37,748 nt of DNA, taken from positions 1 through 37,748 of the forward strand of contig PBPL01000081.1 in the NCBI GenBank assembly GCA_002724675.1, given 5' to 3'. The DNA comes from Deltaproteobacteria bacterium. GTDB lineage: Bacteria; Myxococcota_A; UBA796; UBA9615. Every line of letters starts with the position of its first letter. Position 1 is the stretch's first letter. The position numbers were made by a program, and so were the translations under genes. The notes beneath the pieces are model-generated. The model was not told the DNA's origin. It saw only the letters and a program-made list of their open reading frames with translations, and made no database searches. This document shows positions 25,490 through 33,463 of the stretch, one piece after another.

Positions 25490-27141
25490 GGCAAGGGCGT
25501 CCTATACGAGGGGCACGGAGCAGGCAGAACACAGGTCTCAAAACCTTTGGGGGCAGCGTTTCCTCCCACGACCATGGGCACATCGAGCAAGGTGGGCGAC
25601 CGATCCCCGATCGTGCACCCTCGGCGGAATCGGTCGATCCATGGGCCTGCCTGCTCAGCAACGTACAACTTCATCGCCACCCCATTGGGCAAGACGAACC
25701 TGTCTTGCAGGCCGTCGAGACCGAGAGATTGCAAAGAAGGCACGTCCTCGACGAGGGCCAGGAGCGGGGCATCGGGCGACGTCTGTCGAAAGGCCGCAGC
25801 GCCCGATCGAAGCCGCAGATCCAGCACTGTCGCCTCGGGGGACCAGTCCATCCCGCACCGAGCCTGGGCCTCGAAATAGGCGAGACCCTGCCCCTGTTCC
25901 GTGCGCTCCACCAAGCGATCCGCCAGACCAGAGAAGGACGCCACCGGGGAGGTCGCGGTCCGGGGTGGACTCGGGGCTACGCCAGGAAGCCAGAGCGCCA
26001 CGAGGCCTGCAGCCAACACCCAGTGCGCCAGCATACGAACGCGAGATGGATAGGCTGTGGGCGCCAGCGCCGATGCCCACCCCACAAAGCCCAGCGCCAA
26101 AACGGGCTGGACCACGGGAGTCAGGTGCCATGGACTCGCTGCATATCCGGCGACCGAGAATGCGACAAAGGACAAGGCGGTCCAGGCTGCGACCCAGGTC
26201 GCTGCCGCTCGACCCACGGGAAGAATCACTGCGGGCACAACACCCAGGACCAGCAAGAGCGCAGGTCCGGCTCCTGCGGGAACTATCGCCGAATCGGGGA
26301 GCATCTTCAGAGCTGCCACACTTCCACGGAAGGCCTCGCCCATCGACAGCTGAGGGTCTTCCGACCGGGACGTCAGCAGCTCGATGTAGGGACCTACATT
26401 GCTGATGAGGTAGGTGCCTGAAACCAACAGGGTTGCGACCACAGCACCGATCACCGCCCACCCCAGACCACGAGGCTTGCCCACCCGCTGCTCTTCAGCT
26501 CGGCCCGCCACATCCTGACTCGAAGACCGCCACGGCCGGCCCCACACCCCGGCCACCAGGAGGGCTGCCGGCAGCGCCCCCAGCGCCAGCGGGTGACTCG
26601 CCATGGCCAGGGCTGCGCTGAGGAGCAACAGCCAGGTCCAGAGAACGCGCTGCCCTGGGGAGCGCGTGTCCCGTGCGAGAAACACTGCACAAACCAGCGC
26701 CGCTAGAACCCAGTGAGTCGTCCGATAGTTGACTGGGTAGTCCCGACTGAGCGCGACCAGGGCTGGCAGCGTGGCCCAGAAGCCGCCCCAGGCCAAGCCG
26801 AGGGAGGGCCTGCGGAAGGCGACTCCGAGCGCATAGCCCAGCGGCGCTAGCAGTGCGTGAAAGAGGGAGGCCCGAGCCAGCAGGCCCTCGAGGCTAGAGA
26901 CACCCACAAGGAAGGGAGCCAGGAGGTAGTCCTCCGCGACACCGAACCAGGCAATCCCCACCGGGTTACCACGCAGCGGGAGTGCCTCGAAGCGCGCGAT
27001 GGACACGGCCCTGTCGAGAGCCAGAACGGCGTCAGTCGGCAGATCAGCAAACGATGCGGCGTTTTGATGATGCAGCACTGCCAAGCCGTAGACAGCGCTG
27101 GCTGCTGCGGCATGAAGCAGCCACCGTCCTCTCGCTGGCAT
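25486..27141 (-). CDS. GT-C-like polytopic membrane protein, family of unknown function, copy 1
   Basis: A ~551-residue membrane protein with roughly ten hydrophobic segments and a C-terminal soluble part. It is clearly paralogous to the gene at 35041-36663. Shared blocks include FGVAEDYLLAPFLVGVSSLE near residue 68, RDYPVNYRTTHWVLAALVC near residue 137, and the C-terminal motif FEAQARC. No named family is recognised, but the layout resembles GT-C glycosyltransferases. The frame opens at GTG 27186; I chose the ATG at 27141, which has GAAGGG about 10 nt upstream. It overlaps the next gene by 4 bp. It diverges from glycosyltransferase copy b across a gap with two hairpins. Function unknown; a glycan-transfer role is inferred from neighbours and topology. 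Confidence 0.7.
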   Translation of the reverse strand: MPARGRWLLHAAAASAVYGLAVLHHQNAASFADLPTDAVLALDRAVSIARFEALPLRGNPVGIAWFGVAEDYLLAPFLVGVSSLEGLLARASLFHALLAPLGYALGVAFRRPSLGLAWGGFWATLPALVALSRDYPVNYRTTHWVLAALVCAVFLARDTRSPGQRVLWTWLLLLSAALAMASHPLALGALPAALLVAGVWGRPWRSSSQDVAGRAEEQRVGKPRGLGWAVIGAVVATLLVSGTYLISNVGPYIELLTSRSEDPQLSMGEAFRGSVAALKMLPDSAIVPAGAGPALLLVLGVVPAVILPVGRAAATWVAAWTALSFVAFSVAGYAASPWHLTPVVQPVLALGFVGWASALAPTAYPSRVRMLAHWVLAAGLVALWLPGVAPSPPRTATSPVASFSGLADRLVERTEQGQGLAYFEAQARCGMDWSPEATVLDLRLRSGAAAFRQTSPDAPLLALVEDVPSLQSLGLDGLQDRFVLPNGVAMKLYVAEQAGPWIDRFRRGCTIGDRSPTLLDVPMVVGGNAAPKGFETCVLPAPCPSYRTPLP

Positions 27142-27218
27142 CAGTGGGGGACCCTTCACGAGTACAAACGATACCCTGCTCGGCACCTCCCCGGTGCCAG
27201 CCTGCCTATAATCAGGCT
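27142..27218. promoter_or_regulatory. Divergent control region with two adjacent perfect inverted repeats around a TATAAT
   Basis: Two perfect inverted repeats lie end to end. GGCACC/GGTGCC (27182-27198, 5-nt loop) is followed by CAGCCTG/CAGGCTG (27198-27219, 8-nt loop). The second loop contains TATAAT at 27207-27212, a consensus -10 sequence, and its right arm ends in the G of the GTG start at 27219. No good -35 is seen. The layout suggests an operator or start-codon hairpin. Confidence 0.5.
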
Positions 27219-29066
27219 GTGCGAATACCTTTCACACTGCTTCTCCTGCCACGCAAGTACCCGTTGACCACAGCCATGTTGGTTGTGGGCTTTGCCTTCT
27301 CCCTGGTGGCTACCCGGCCCTATGACGATGCACTGTTCCACCACGCACGAGCTGGCTCGGACTGGAGCCACCACTACATCCGCGTCCAGATGGCGACTAG
27401 CCTCCAGACCACCCAAACGTCTGATCTCTCTACCTGGCTGGTGGAGGGTGACCACGACTTCCCTCCCCTGATCCACGTCGTCGGAACTCTGCTTGGTTAT
27501 GTAGTCGGTCACAGCGAGGCCAACATTCAGCGCACGGGACTCCTGTGGGTGTTGATCCTAGGCCTGGCCGTCGGCTTGGTTGCGGCTCGGCTGTCTCGGT
27601 CCCGCCCACTGGGCATAGCCGCAGGAACGGCCGTTCTGCTGATGCCGTCAGCGCACGCCGCATCCATGACCTACTACTTCGACCTGCCCATGACTGCGCT
27701 GCTCTGGCTGTCCGCCGCTGTGCTGATGGCCACCCAGGACAAGTGGCCACTCCGTGCTGGTGTTCTGGCAGGAGCCATCTGTTTTCTGGCCGGCTTGGGC
27801 AAGTGGACAGCCCTACCCATGGCTCCGCCACTCCTGCTGGGGGTCCTTGCTTGCTTGCCGCCAGGCCAGCGCTGGACTTCCATAGCCGTGGGACGGAGAG
27901 TCCTGTCGGCGACAGCGCTGACGGGAACCCTCGTCGTTCTCCTGGTGCACTACTGGAAGCTATCCACTCGCTCGTGGGACCGCATGCTCCACATGACGTA
28001 CGGAGGCGACCTCGCACAGTCCGCTGCCCCCGACGGAAACGACGGGGACGCCTCCGGAATACTGAGCCAGTTGGCGAGCAAGCTGCCGGATGTGGTCGAC
28101 CTCTTGGCGCACATCAATCTCGACTCGTTGTTCTTCTATCCGGTCCGTCTGGTCTTCTGTGTGCTCTCCCCGATGATCGCCGTGCTGGTGATTGCGGGTG
28201 GTGTGCTCTGGTTGCGTCGAAGCACTCTGGGTTGGCCTCTGGTCGGCTGCCTCACGGCGGGACACCTGTTCCTGCTGTACTTCGTCATCCCTGATCTGGA
28301 TGACCGTTTCCTGCTCACCTTGGCCCCAGCTCTGGTGCTGGCCGCAGTGTTTGGTTGGCAGACCTTGAGCGAACCTCTGCGGTCGGTCCTTGGGTGCTTG
28401 TTTGTCTGCATCTCCCTCTGGGTGGCCTGGGATTTCCACCACACTCCGCCCGAGCCTCCCCCTGACCCTGGACCGGGAGAACCTCACGCCCACACTCGCA
28501 GCGCCCTGGAGAAGGCCATCGATGCTGCTGATGTGCTGACCAACCTGAAGGGTCCGGGCCTGCAGTCAGGAGTGGACCGCCAGTGGGGCTGGTCTCGAGC
28601 CGACGACGTAGCCGACCGCTACTTTCCATTGCGCGACATCATCTGGGAGGGCCTAGTGCAATGTGAAGCTCAGGTCGTGTTAGTCGAGAACCTGCTCATG
28701 CCACTGGACGTGGGTGGACTGTGGTGGAGCTACCGAAACGCACTGGCGGCCCTGGAGGGGGAGCACACCTTCCAATCGATCCAGGGCTTCGAAGACACCA
28801 TGTTCTCGACCTACTCCGGGGACACGATCCAGCTCGAAGCCGCGATCGAGAGTGATAGCGTGGTGGTCGTGGCTCGGAACGACCTGTCCCACCCCGACGC
28901 TCCCCTGAAGCGGCCGCCCCTCTTGGAGACGGGCTGGCGACGAAGAGCGCTGGCTGATCGGGGCGAGACAGAGGGTGCCAGTCACCTGGCGATCTGGGCT
29001 CCAGTCGGCTCGAAGCTTTGCAGCCAGTGGGCCGGCCAGCCGGGGGAACTGGGGCCCCCTCGTTGA
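27219..29066 (+). CDS. GT39/ArnT-like membrane glycosyltransferase, copy b
   Basis: A 615-residue GT-C membrane protein, paralogous to 23648-25489 (613 residues) and 29063-32029. The PMT/ArnT-like early loop is YDDALFHHARAGSDW near residue 28, with an acidic pair after the first helix. The shared SMTYYFDLPMTALLWLS follows near residue 150. LFFYPVRLVFCVLSP comes before the last helices, then VIPDLDDRFLLTLAP. The C-terminal tail has the shared W-W-S-Y-R. The frame is open to 26982, but the GTG at 27219 gives a length equal to the paralogue and avoids overlap with the divergent gene. The stop overlaps the next gene start by 4 bp (TTGA). It probably uses a polyprenyl-phosphate sugar. Acceptor unknown. 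Confidence 0.8.
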   Translation: MRIPFTLLLLPRKYPLTTAMLVVGFAFSLVATRPYDDALFHHARAGSDWSHHYIRVQMATSLQTTQTSDLSTWLVEGDHDFPPLIHVVGTLLGYVVGHSEANIQRTGLLWVLILGLAVGLVAARLSRSRPLGIAAGTAVLLMPSAHAASMTYYFDLPMTALLWLSAAVLMATQDKWPLRAGVLAGAICFLAGLGKWTALPMAPPLLLGVLACLPPGQRWTSIAVGRRVLSATALTGTLVVLLVHYWKLSTRSWDRMLHMTYGGDLAQSAAPDGNDGDASGILSQLASKLPDVVDLLAHINLDSLFFYPVRLVFCVLSPMIAVLVIAGGVLWLRRSTLGWPLVGCLTAGHLFLLYFVIPDLDDRFLLTLAPALVLAAVFGWQTLSEPLRSVLGCLFVCISLWVAWDFHHTPPEPPPDPGPGEPHAHTRSALEKAIDAADVLTNLKGPGLQSGVDRQWGWSRADDVADRYFPLRDIIWEGLVQCEAQVVLVENLLMPLDVGGLWWSYRNALAALEGEHTFQSIQGFEDTMFSTYSGDTIQLEAAIESDSVVVVARNDLSHPDAPLKRPPLLETGWRRRALADRGETEGASHLAIWAPVGSKLCSQWAGQPGELGPPR

Positions 29067-32029
29067 TTGCTCAGACCGCAATCCAGCGTCTTCGCGCTAG
29101 GCTGCCCAGGCCTGAAGTGGCCGTCCTCCTAGGAGCGGCAGCCACAGCAACCGCCTTCGTGGGCACCCGACTGACTCTGGGGAGCCCCCTGCTTTCCACA
29201 GGCGGGGACCAAGCCTTCGTACACCATCGAGCGCGACTGGAGGTCCTCTCTGCCTGGCACCGGTTCGCCCGTGAAGAGATCTCCCTCTCCAGCTTCCTGC
29301 AGCACGCGGACAGCGAGTTCCCACCCGCCCTCCACGGGCTGTCCCTGCTCCTGGGTTCGCTGGTGGGGCACAGCGCAGACGTGGTTCTCTGGACAGGACT
29401 GCTCTGGTTGTTTGTGTTGGCCGGGTCCACGGGCCTCGTCACCTCGCAGCTGCTGACATCTCGGGCTGCATCCCAGACCGCACCTGCTGCGAGAGTCTGT
29501 TCGCCTGCAGCTGCCGGTGCAGCCGCCACGACTGCGGTTCTGCTCCTGGGCTCCTACCAGGGCATGGCGGCGCGGTACTACTACGACTTACCCATGACCG
29601 CCCTACTGTGGGCCGGGGCTGCGATGCTCCTCAGCACTTGGGACCGGCGACCCTTAGCAGGTGGACTGCTCACGGGCGTCCTGGTGACCGCAGCCTGCCT
29701 AACCAAGTGGACGGCCATTCCCTTTGCCCTAGCCACTGGACTAGGCCTGTTACTGACCGTCTTTGGCTGCGCTCCTGCCCACCGGCGCCGCCGCGCCACA
29801 ACGTTGGCCACTGCCCTTGCCGTGACCGCAGGGCTCGTTTGCATCTTCATGGCAACGGTACGCGAGGGCGGGAACCAGAGTTCCCTGGAGGTGATGGGGG
29901 GAACATTCGATGCCCAGTCTGGTGAACCACTCACTGGGGATGACATCCGCTCGGTGCTCCATGACCTGGCAGGCCCCCAAGAGACAGAAGCACCCACACC
30001 CTTGCCACGCTTGGTTCTTCGAGACCAGATGGATGCGCCAGACCGCATGGCAGCACTCCTGTGGGCTCAACTGGACCCGTCCGTTGCCCCCTCTCTGATT
30101 GTGGGTTCTGACGGCGACGAAGACCTCATAGTCCCAGGCCTCTGGACGCCTGGACCACTGCCAACCTCTGCACTCGCCGTCGCCGACGTGGACGGCGACG
30201 GCGACCTCGACCTAGCCATCAGCGCCGGCGGGCGTGGTTTCCGCCAACCCAACCGACTCCACCTGACAACGAAGGGACAGTTGGAACATCGTCCCAGTTG
30301 GTCATCCAACGAGACGGACTACTCCACAAGCCTGGACTGGGGAGACTTGGACGGAGACGGAGACCCCGACCTGGCCGTCGGCAATGGCAGCGGCCCTCTA
30401 CCCAATCGGGTCTATCGCAACAACCGGGGACGGCTCGAGGCGACAGCACACTGGAGATCGGAAGAGGCCGACGACACACGGGCCATCGCCTGGGGTGACT
30501 GGGACGGCGATGGAGATCCCGATCTCGCTGTTGGAAATCGTCTGACTGCGAACCATATCTACGTCAACCAAGAGGGGCGCCTTTCGCTGGCCTGGAGCTC
30601 CAGTGAGGAGGACGAAACGACGTGCCTCGCCTGGGGTGACTGGGAAGGTGACGGTGATCTGGACCTGGCGGTTGGCAACAACGAGGGTGGGGTGACTCGT
30701 GTCTACCTCAACAGCGGCAACAGCTTTGAGTTGGGCTGGACCTCCATCGAAGCCGACTCGACCCTGGACATCGCTTGGGCCGACTGGGATGGCGATGGCG
30801 ATCTCGATCTGGCCGTCGCCAACGAAGATGGTCCCGATCGGGTGTACGAGACCGATGGCAATGAGCTCCTCCTGGCATGGAGCAGCCCGGAGGTGCGACG
30901 ATCCGTGGCGCTGGCCTGGTTGACCGGAGAGGACGGCACTACCCAACTAGCCATCGGCGATGCAGACAGTCGTCAAGTCCTCTTCTACGCGGCACCCGAC
31001 CCCACAACAGGCCAAGAAGATCTCGGGGATGCCGAGAGGAGGCAAGAGCGAGCACTCGCTGGGGACAACACACGCCCACCTCCCCCGCCTGCGACCTCTC
31101 CAGCTACCCGCACGGTGGAAAGCGATCACGAGGTTCACCAGCGGTCCGTCCGACGACGACTGGCGTTTTACCCGCGCTGGCTGGTCAAGTCGGTGCTGTC
31201 ACCTGCTCTAACCATGCCGCTTGTGTTGCTGATGCTGTGTTGGCTCGTCATGAGCCGGGTGGGCTTGGCGCTGGTCCTCACGACTGTCTTCGGGCAAGCG
31301 GCATTCCTACTGCTGTTCGTACCTCCACTGGACGAACGCTTCATCATGACGCTGGTCCCCGCTCTCTTCGTCGCGGGGGCAACTGGCTGGAGTGTCCTGC
31401 CATCTTCCGTGCGCCGCTGGAGCGGCATCATGCTGATGACGCTGATGCTGGTGGTGTGCTGGGACTTCCACATACGCGAATCCAACGCATTCACTACGAG
31501 CGAACCCTTTGTGCGGCTGTCGACCCTCGAAGATCTGGGGCTGGACAACGCCAGCTATGCGGACGGTGCCTGGCGACGAGGAGATGCCGAGAGGCGGGAG
31601 ATCGCGGGACAAGGTGACTTGACGGGCCCCCAGTACCGTCGATTTCGGAGCACCCTCTGGGACATCGTCGATCGATGCGAAGCGAGGACTGTCGTCATCG
31701 GGGGAACAGGCTCCATGGTCGATAGCAAAGACTGGTGGCGTTATCGAGTAGCACTCCATGACGGAGAGGCGGGCTCCGACCCGACCGACCACCGGAGCGT
31801 GCGCGTCATTCAGGATGTGGACCTCGCATCGTCCCTACGCGACCCGGACGGCGCCGTCGACTTGGTGCTGTCACAGGTCGAAGCCGGAGCAAGTCCGAAG
31901 GCCCCTGAACGGTTGGAGGGCTTGTCCCTGGAACTCACAGAACAGGTTCGCATCGAGGGCGTGAGCACGACCATCGCCGTCTATCGTCCTTCCGAGATCG
32001 GCGCTTGCCCACCTCCAGACCCTCGCTGA
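29063..32029 (+). CDS. GT39/ArnT-like membrane glycosyltransferase with inserted VCBS/FG-GAP repeat block, copy c
   Basis: A 988-residue paralogue of the two other GT39-like proteins, enlarged by an insert of ~290 residues. The N-terminal half has the acidic loop DQAFVHHRARLE and ARYYYDLPMTALLWAG. The C-terminal half has LAFYPRWLVKSVLSP and PPLDERFIMTLVP. Between them, at nt ~30170-30990, lie five VCBS/FG-GAP-type repeats of 47-53 residues plus a degenerate sixth. The five carry the Ca-binding motif D-x-D-G-D-G-D-x-D or a close variant; unit 4 has E at the third position. Motifs start at 30185, 30344, 30497, 30638 and 30782. The block falls in a predicted extracytoplasmic loop and would fold as a small beta-propeller. 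The start is the TTG at 29063 overlapping the previous stop (TTGA), though the frame is open to 29018. Confidence 0.85.
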   Translation: MIAQTAIQRLRARLPRPEVAVLLGAAATATAFVGTRLTLGSPLLSTGGDQAFVHHRARLEVLSAWHRFAREEISLSSFLQHADSEFPPALHGLSLLLGSLVGHSADVVLWTGLLWLFVLAGSTGLVTSQLLTSRAASQTAPAARVCSPAAAGAAATTAVLLLGSYQGMAARYYYDLPMTALLWAGAAMLLSTWDRRPLAGGLLTGVLVTAACLTKWTAIPFALATGLGLLLTVFGCAPAHRRRRATTLATALAVTAGLVCIFMATVREGGNQSSLEVMGGTFDAQSGEPLTGDDIRSVLHDLAGPQETEAPTPLPRLVLRDQMDAPDRMAALLWAQLDPSVAPSLIVGSDGDEDLIVPGLWTPGPLPTSALAVADVDGDGDLDLAISAGGRGFRQPNRLHLTTKGQLEHRPSWSSNETDYSTSLDWGDLDGDGDPDLAVGNGSGPLPNRVYRNNRGRLEATAHWRSEEADDTRAIAWGDWDGDGDPDLAVGNRLTANHIYVNQEGRLSLAWSSSEEDETTCLAWGDWEGDGDLDLAVGNNEGGVTRVYLNSGNSFELGWTSIEADSTLDIAWADWDGDGDLDLAVANEDGPDRVYETDGNELLLAWSSPEVRRSVALAWLTGEDGTTQLAIGDADSRQVLFYAAPDPTTGQEDLGDAERRQERALAGDNTRPPPPPATSPATRTVESDHEVHQRSVRRRLAFYPRWLVKSVLSPALTMPLVLLMLCWLVMSRVGLALVLTTVFGQAAFLLLFVPPLDERFIMTLVPALFVAGATGWSVLPSSVRRWSGIMLMTLMLVVCWDFHIRESNAFTTSEPFVRLSTLEDLGLDNASYADGAWRRGDAERREIAGQGDLTGPQYRRFRSTLWDIVDRCEARTVVIGGTGSMVDSKDWWRYRVALHDGEAGSDPTDHRSVRVIQDVDLASSLRDPDGAVDLVLSQVEAGASPKAPERLEGLSLELTEQVRIEGVSTTIAVYRPSEIGACPPPDPR
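30185..30990 (+). repeat. VCBS/FG-GAP repeat block in the glycosyltransferase copy c
   Basis: Five tandem protein repeats with consensus W-G-D-W-D-G-D-G-D-x-D-L-A-V-G-N, followed by a decayed sixth. Units of 141-159 bp give spacing of 47-53 residues. The calcium-loop pattern is kept in all five, with E replacing one Asp in unit 4. Confidence 0.85.
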
Positions 32030-32032
32030 GCC

Positions 32033-33409
32033 TCAGCCGTTGTCGGTAATGGTCACGCTCCCGCCGATGCCCGCAGTGCCGAGGGCGTCAACGATGGCCT
32101 GAATGAGGTCGGTGGGCAGGTTGGTATTGGCCGTCACCACGAAGTCGCCGCCAATGGACTGGATGGACGCCAGCTCCATCTGCTGCAAGCCACCATTGGC
32201 CGCCACCTCAAACCGACCGCCGATGGTGCCCAATACGGGCAGCGAAAGAGCGGACAGCGACGGGTTGTTCGACACCTGGAGGTCTTGAAGCACAGACTGC
32301 AGCGCCGACAAGTCGATGGCAGGCTGAGACGGATTCAACGACAGTCGAATGGCCCCGGCGGTGACCAGTGAGCCCAGATCGAGCTCGGGCAACGACGCGT
32401 TGCCCCCAATGTAGAGATCGTCCCCGACTTCTTCCAGCGCCCCCACATCCAGGTCCGCGAGCGCGAGACAAGAAGCAATCCAAGCCGAGCCTGCAACCGA
32501 CTCCATCGACCGAAGGTCGAGACCCTCAAGGACATCATTGAAGCGCACCTCTAGGGAGCCGCCCACAGCGGAAAGAGCCACCAGACTGGCAGTCACCAGA
32601 GCGAAATTGCTGCGGAGGTCCAGGTCACCTCCCAGGAACACGAGCTGGGGCAAGGCCATCTCGACCAGGAGGCCATTGGAGTGCACAGAGAGGCCCCCTC
32701 CGATCGCGCTGAGTCCCGACACAAGCGTCAGATCGACGAGCCGATCGTTGGAGGACAGCTCGACACGTCCACCCACCGACGTCAGGCTCTCGAGTTCGCC
32801 TGCTTCGAGCATTGAGTTCCCGGTCACAATGAGATCTCCCGAGAGCTGCGCCAGCGCAGGAAGCTCGACGGAGTTCACAGAGGTCCCATCAATCCGCAGG
32901 TCCCCACCTACCTCGATCACACAGTCGAGCAGCGACACGTCTTGGACGAGTGGCCCGACAATGCTCAGGTCACCTGCCACCGTGTGAAAGTCGTCGCACA
33001 GTCCATCTACAGCCGCCTGTGTCGAGAGTGTGATCGGGCCCGCCAAGACAGACAGCTGCGGCTCCGCCCCACTGTCGTCGTCGTCGCCCGTGTCGTCGTC
33101 GCCGGTGTCGTCATCGCCCGTGTCGTCGTCGCCCGTGTCGTCGTCGCCCGTGTCGTCGTCGCCGGTGTCGTCGTCGCCGGTGTCGTCATCGTCGCCCGTG
33201 TCGTCGTCGCCCGCCCCAGCACACAGATCGCTGGTGGCACAGTCCGTATCGGCGCAGTCAAAGGCTCCGTCGGAGTCGTTGTCGGCTCGGTCACCACACT
33301 CAGCCGCCTCGCCCCCTTCGCGAGCGGTGCTGCCGCACGAGCAGAGCCCCAACAACACGATGCATTGAGCCAGAAAGAGGGCTGCTCGACCTGGAGAGAG
33401 AGCGGACAT
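32033..33409 (-). CDS. Lipoprotein with Asp-rich linker and receptor-L/LRR-like repeats (copy B)
   Basis: A 458-residue predicted surface lipoprotein, paralogous to 22231-23577. A signal peptide ends in the lipobox L-C-S-C (Cys 25). A cysteine motif ECGDRADNDSDGAFDC follows, then an Asp-rich linker of G-D-D-D-T units and a long array of ~24-residue solenoid repeats (L-x-S-V-G-G-x-x-x-x-S-S-N). The end, IGGSVTITDNG, matches the end of copy A (IGGVATVDYNG). The frame is open far upstream to 33889, but those 160 residues overlap the divergent SGNH gene and lack any signal. I chose the ATG at 33409, which gives a lipoprotein signal. It converges with glycosyltransferase copy c with only 3 bp between stops. 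Function is unknown. Confidence 0.8.
   Translation of the reverse strand: MSALSPGRAALFLAQCIVLLGLCSCGSTAREGGEAAECGDRADNDSDGAFDCADTDCATSDLCAGAGDDDTGDDDDTGDDDTGDDDTGDDDTGDDDTGDDDTGDDDTGDDDDSGAEPQLSVLAGPITLSTQAAVDGLCDDFHTVAGDLSIVGPLVQDVSLLDCVIEVGGDLRIDGTSVNSVELPALAQLSGDLIVTGNSMLEAGELESLTSVGGRVELSSNDRLVDLTLVSGLSAIGGGLSVHSNGLLVEMALPQLVFLGGDLDLRSNFALVTASLVALSAVGGSLEVRFNDVLEGLDLRSMESVAGSAWIASCLALADLDVGALEEVGDDLYIGGNASLPELDLGSLVTAGAIRLSLNPSQPAIDLSALQSVLQDLQVSNNPSLSALSLPVLGTIGGRFEVAANGGLQQMELASIQSIGGDFVVTANTNLPTDLIQAIVDALGTAGIGGSVTITDNG
33074..33212 (-). repeat. 15-bp tandem repeat coding for G-D-D-D-T linker
   Basis: About nine units, mostly of 15 bp (two with an extra Asp codon), encode the linker of lipoprotein copy B. 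The unit is shorter by one Asp codon than the 18-bp unit of copy A. Units are multiples of three, so copy-number change stays in frame. Confidence 0.85.
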
Positions 33410-33463
33410 ATCCAGGCAGCCTAGCAGCGCGAGTTGGTCGGTCTTGGGGCAAGATCTAGACTC
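33410..33463. promoter_or_regulatory. Short divergent region between lipoprotein copy B and SGNH hydrolase
   Basis: A 54 bp gap (or less if the SGNH gene starts at TTG 33434). A TTGGTC...TAGACT pair with 17-nt spacing (33434-33439 and 33457-33462) is present. It would start transcription just inside the chosen start, so it is doubtful. Nothing else is evident. Confidence 0.25.

Noticed and set aside
25473-26421. 310- and 238-residue plus-strand open frames over the membrane-protein gene
   Set aside because: They are Arg/Pro-rich antisense shadows of a gene that has a clear paralogue elsewhere in the window.
26982-27218. N-terminal extension of glycosyltransferase copy b
   Set aside because: It overlaps the divergent gene and is not hydrophobic; the start at 27219 gives the same length as paralogue a.
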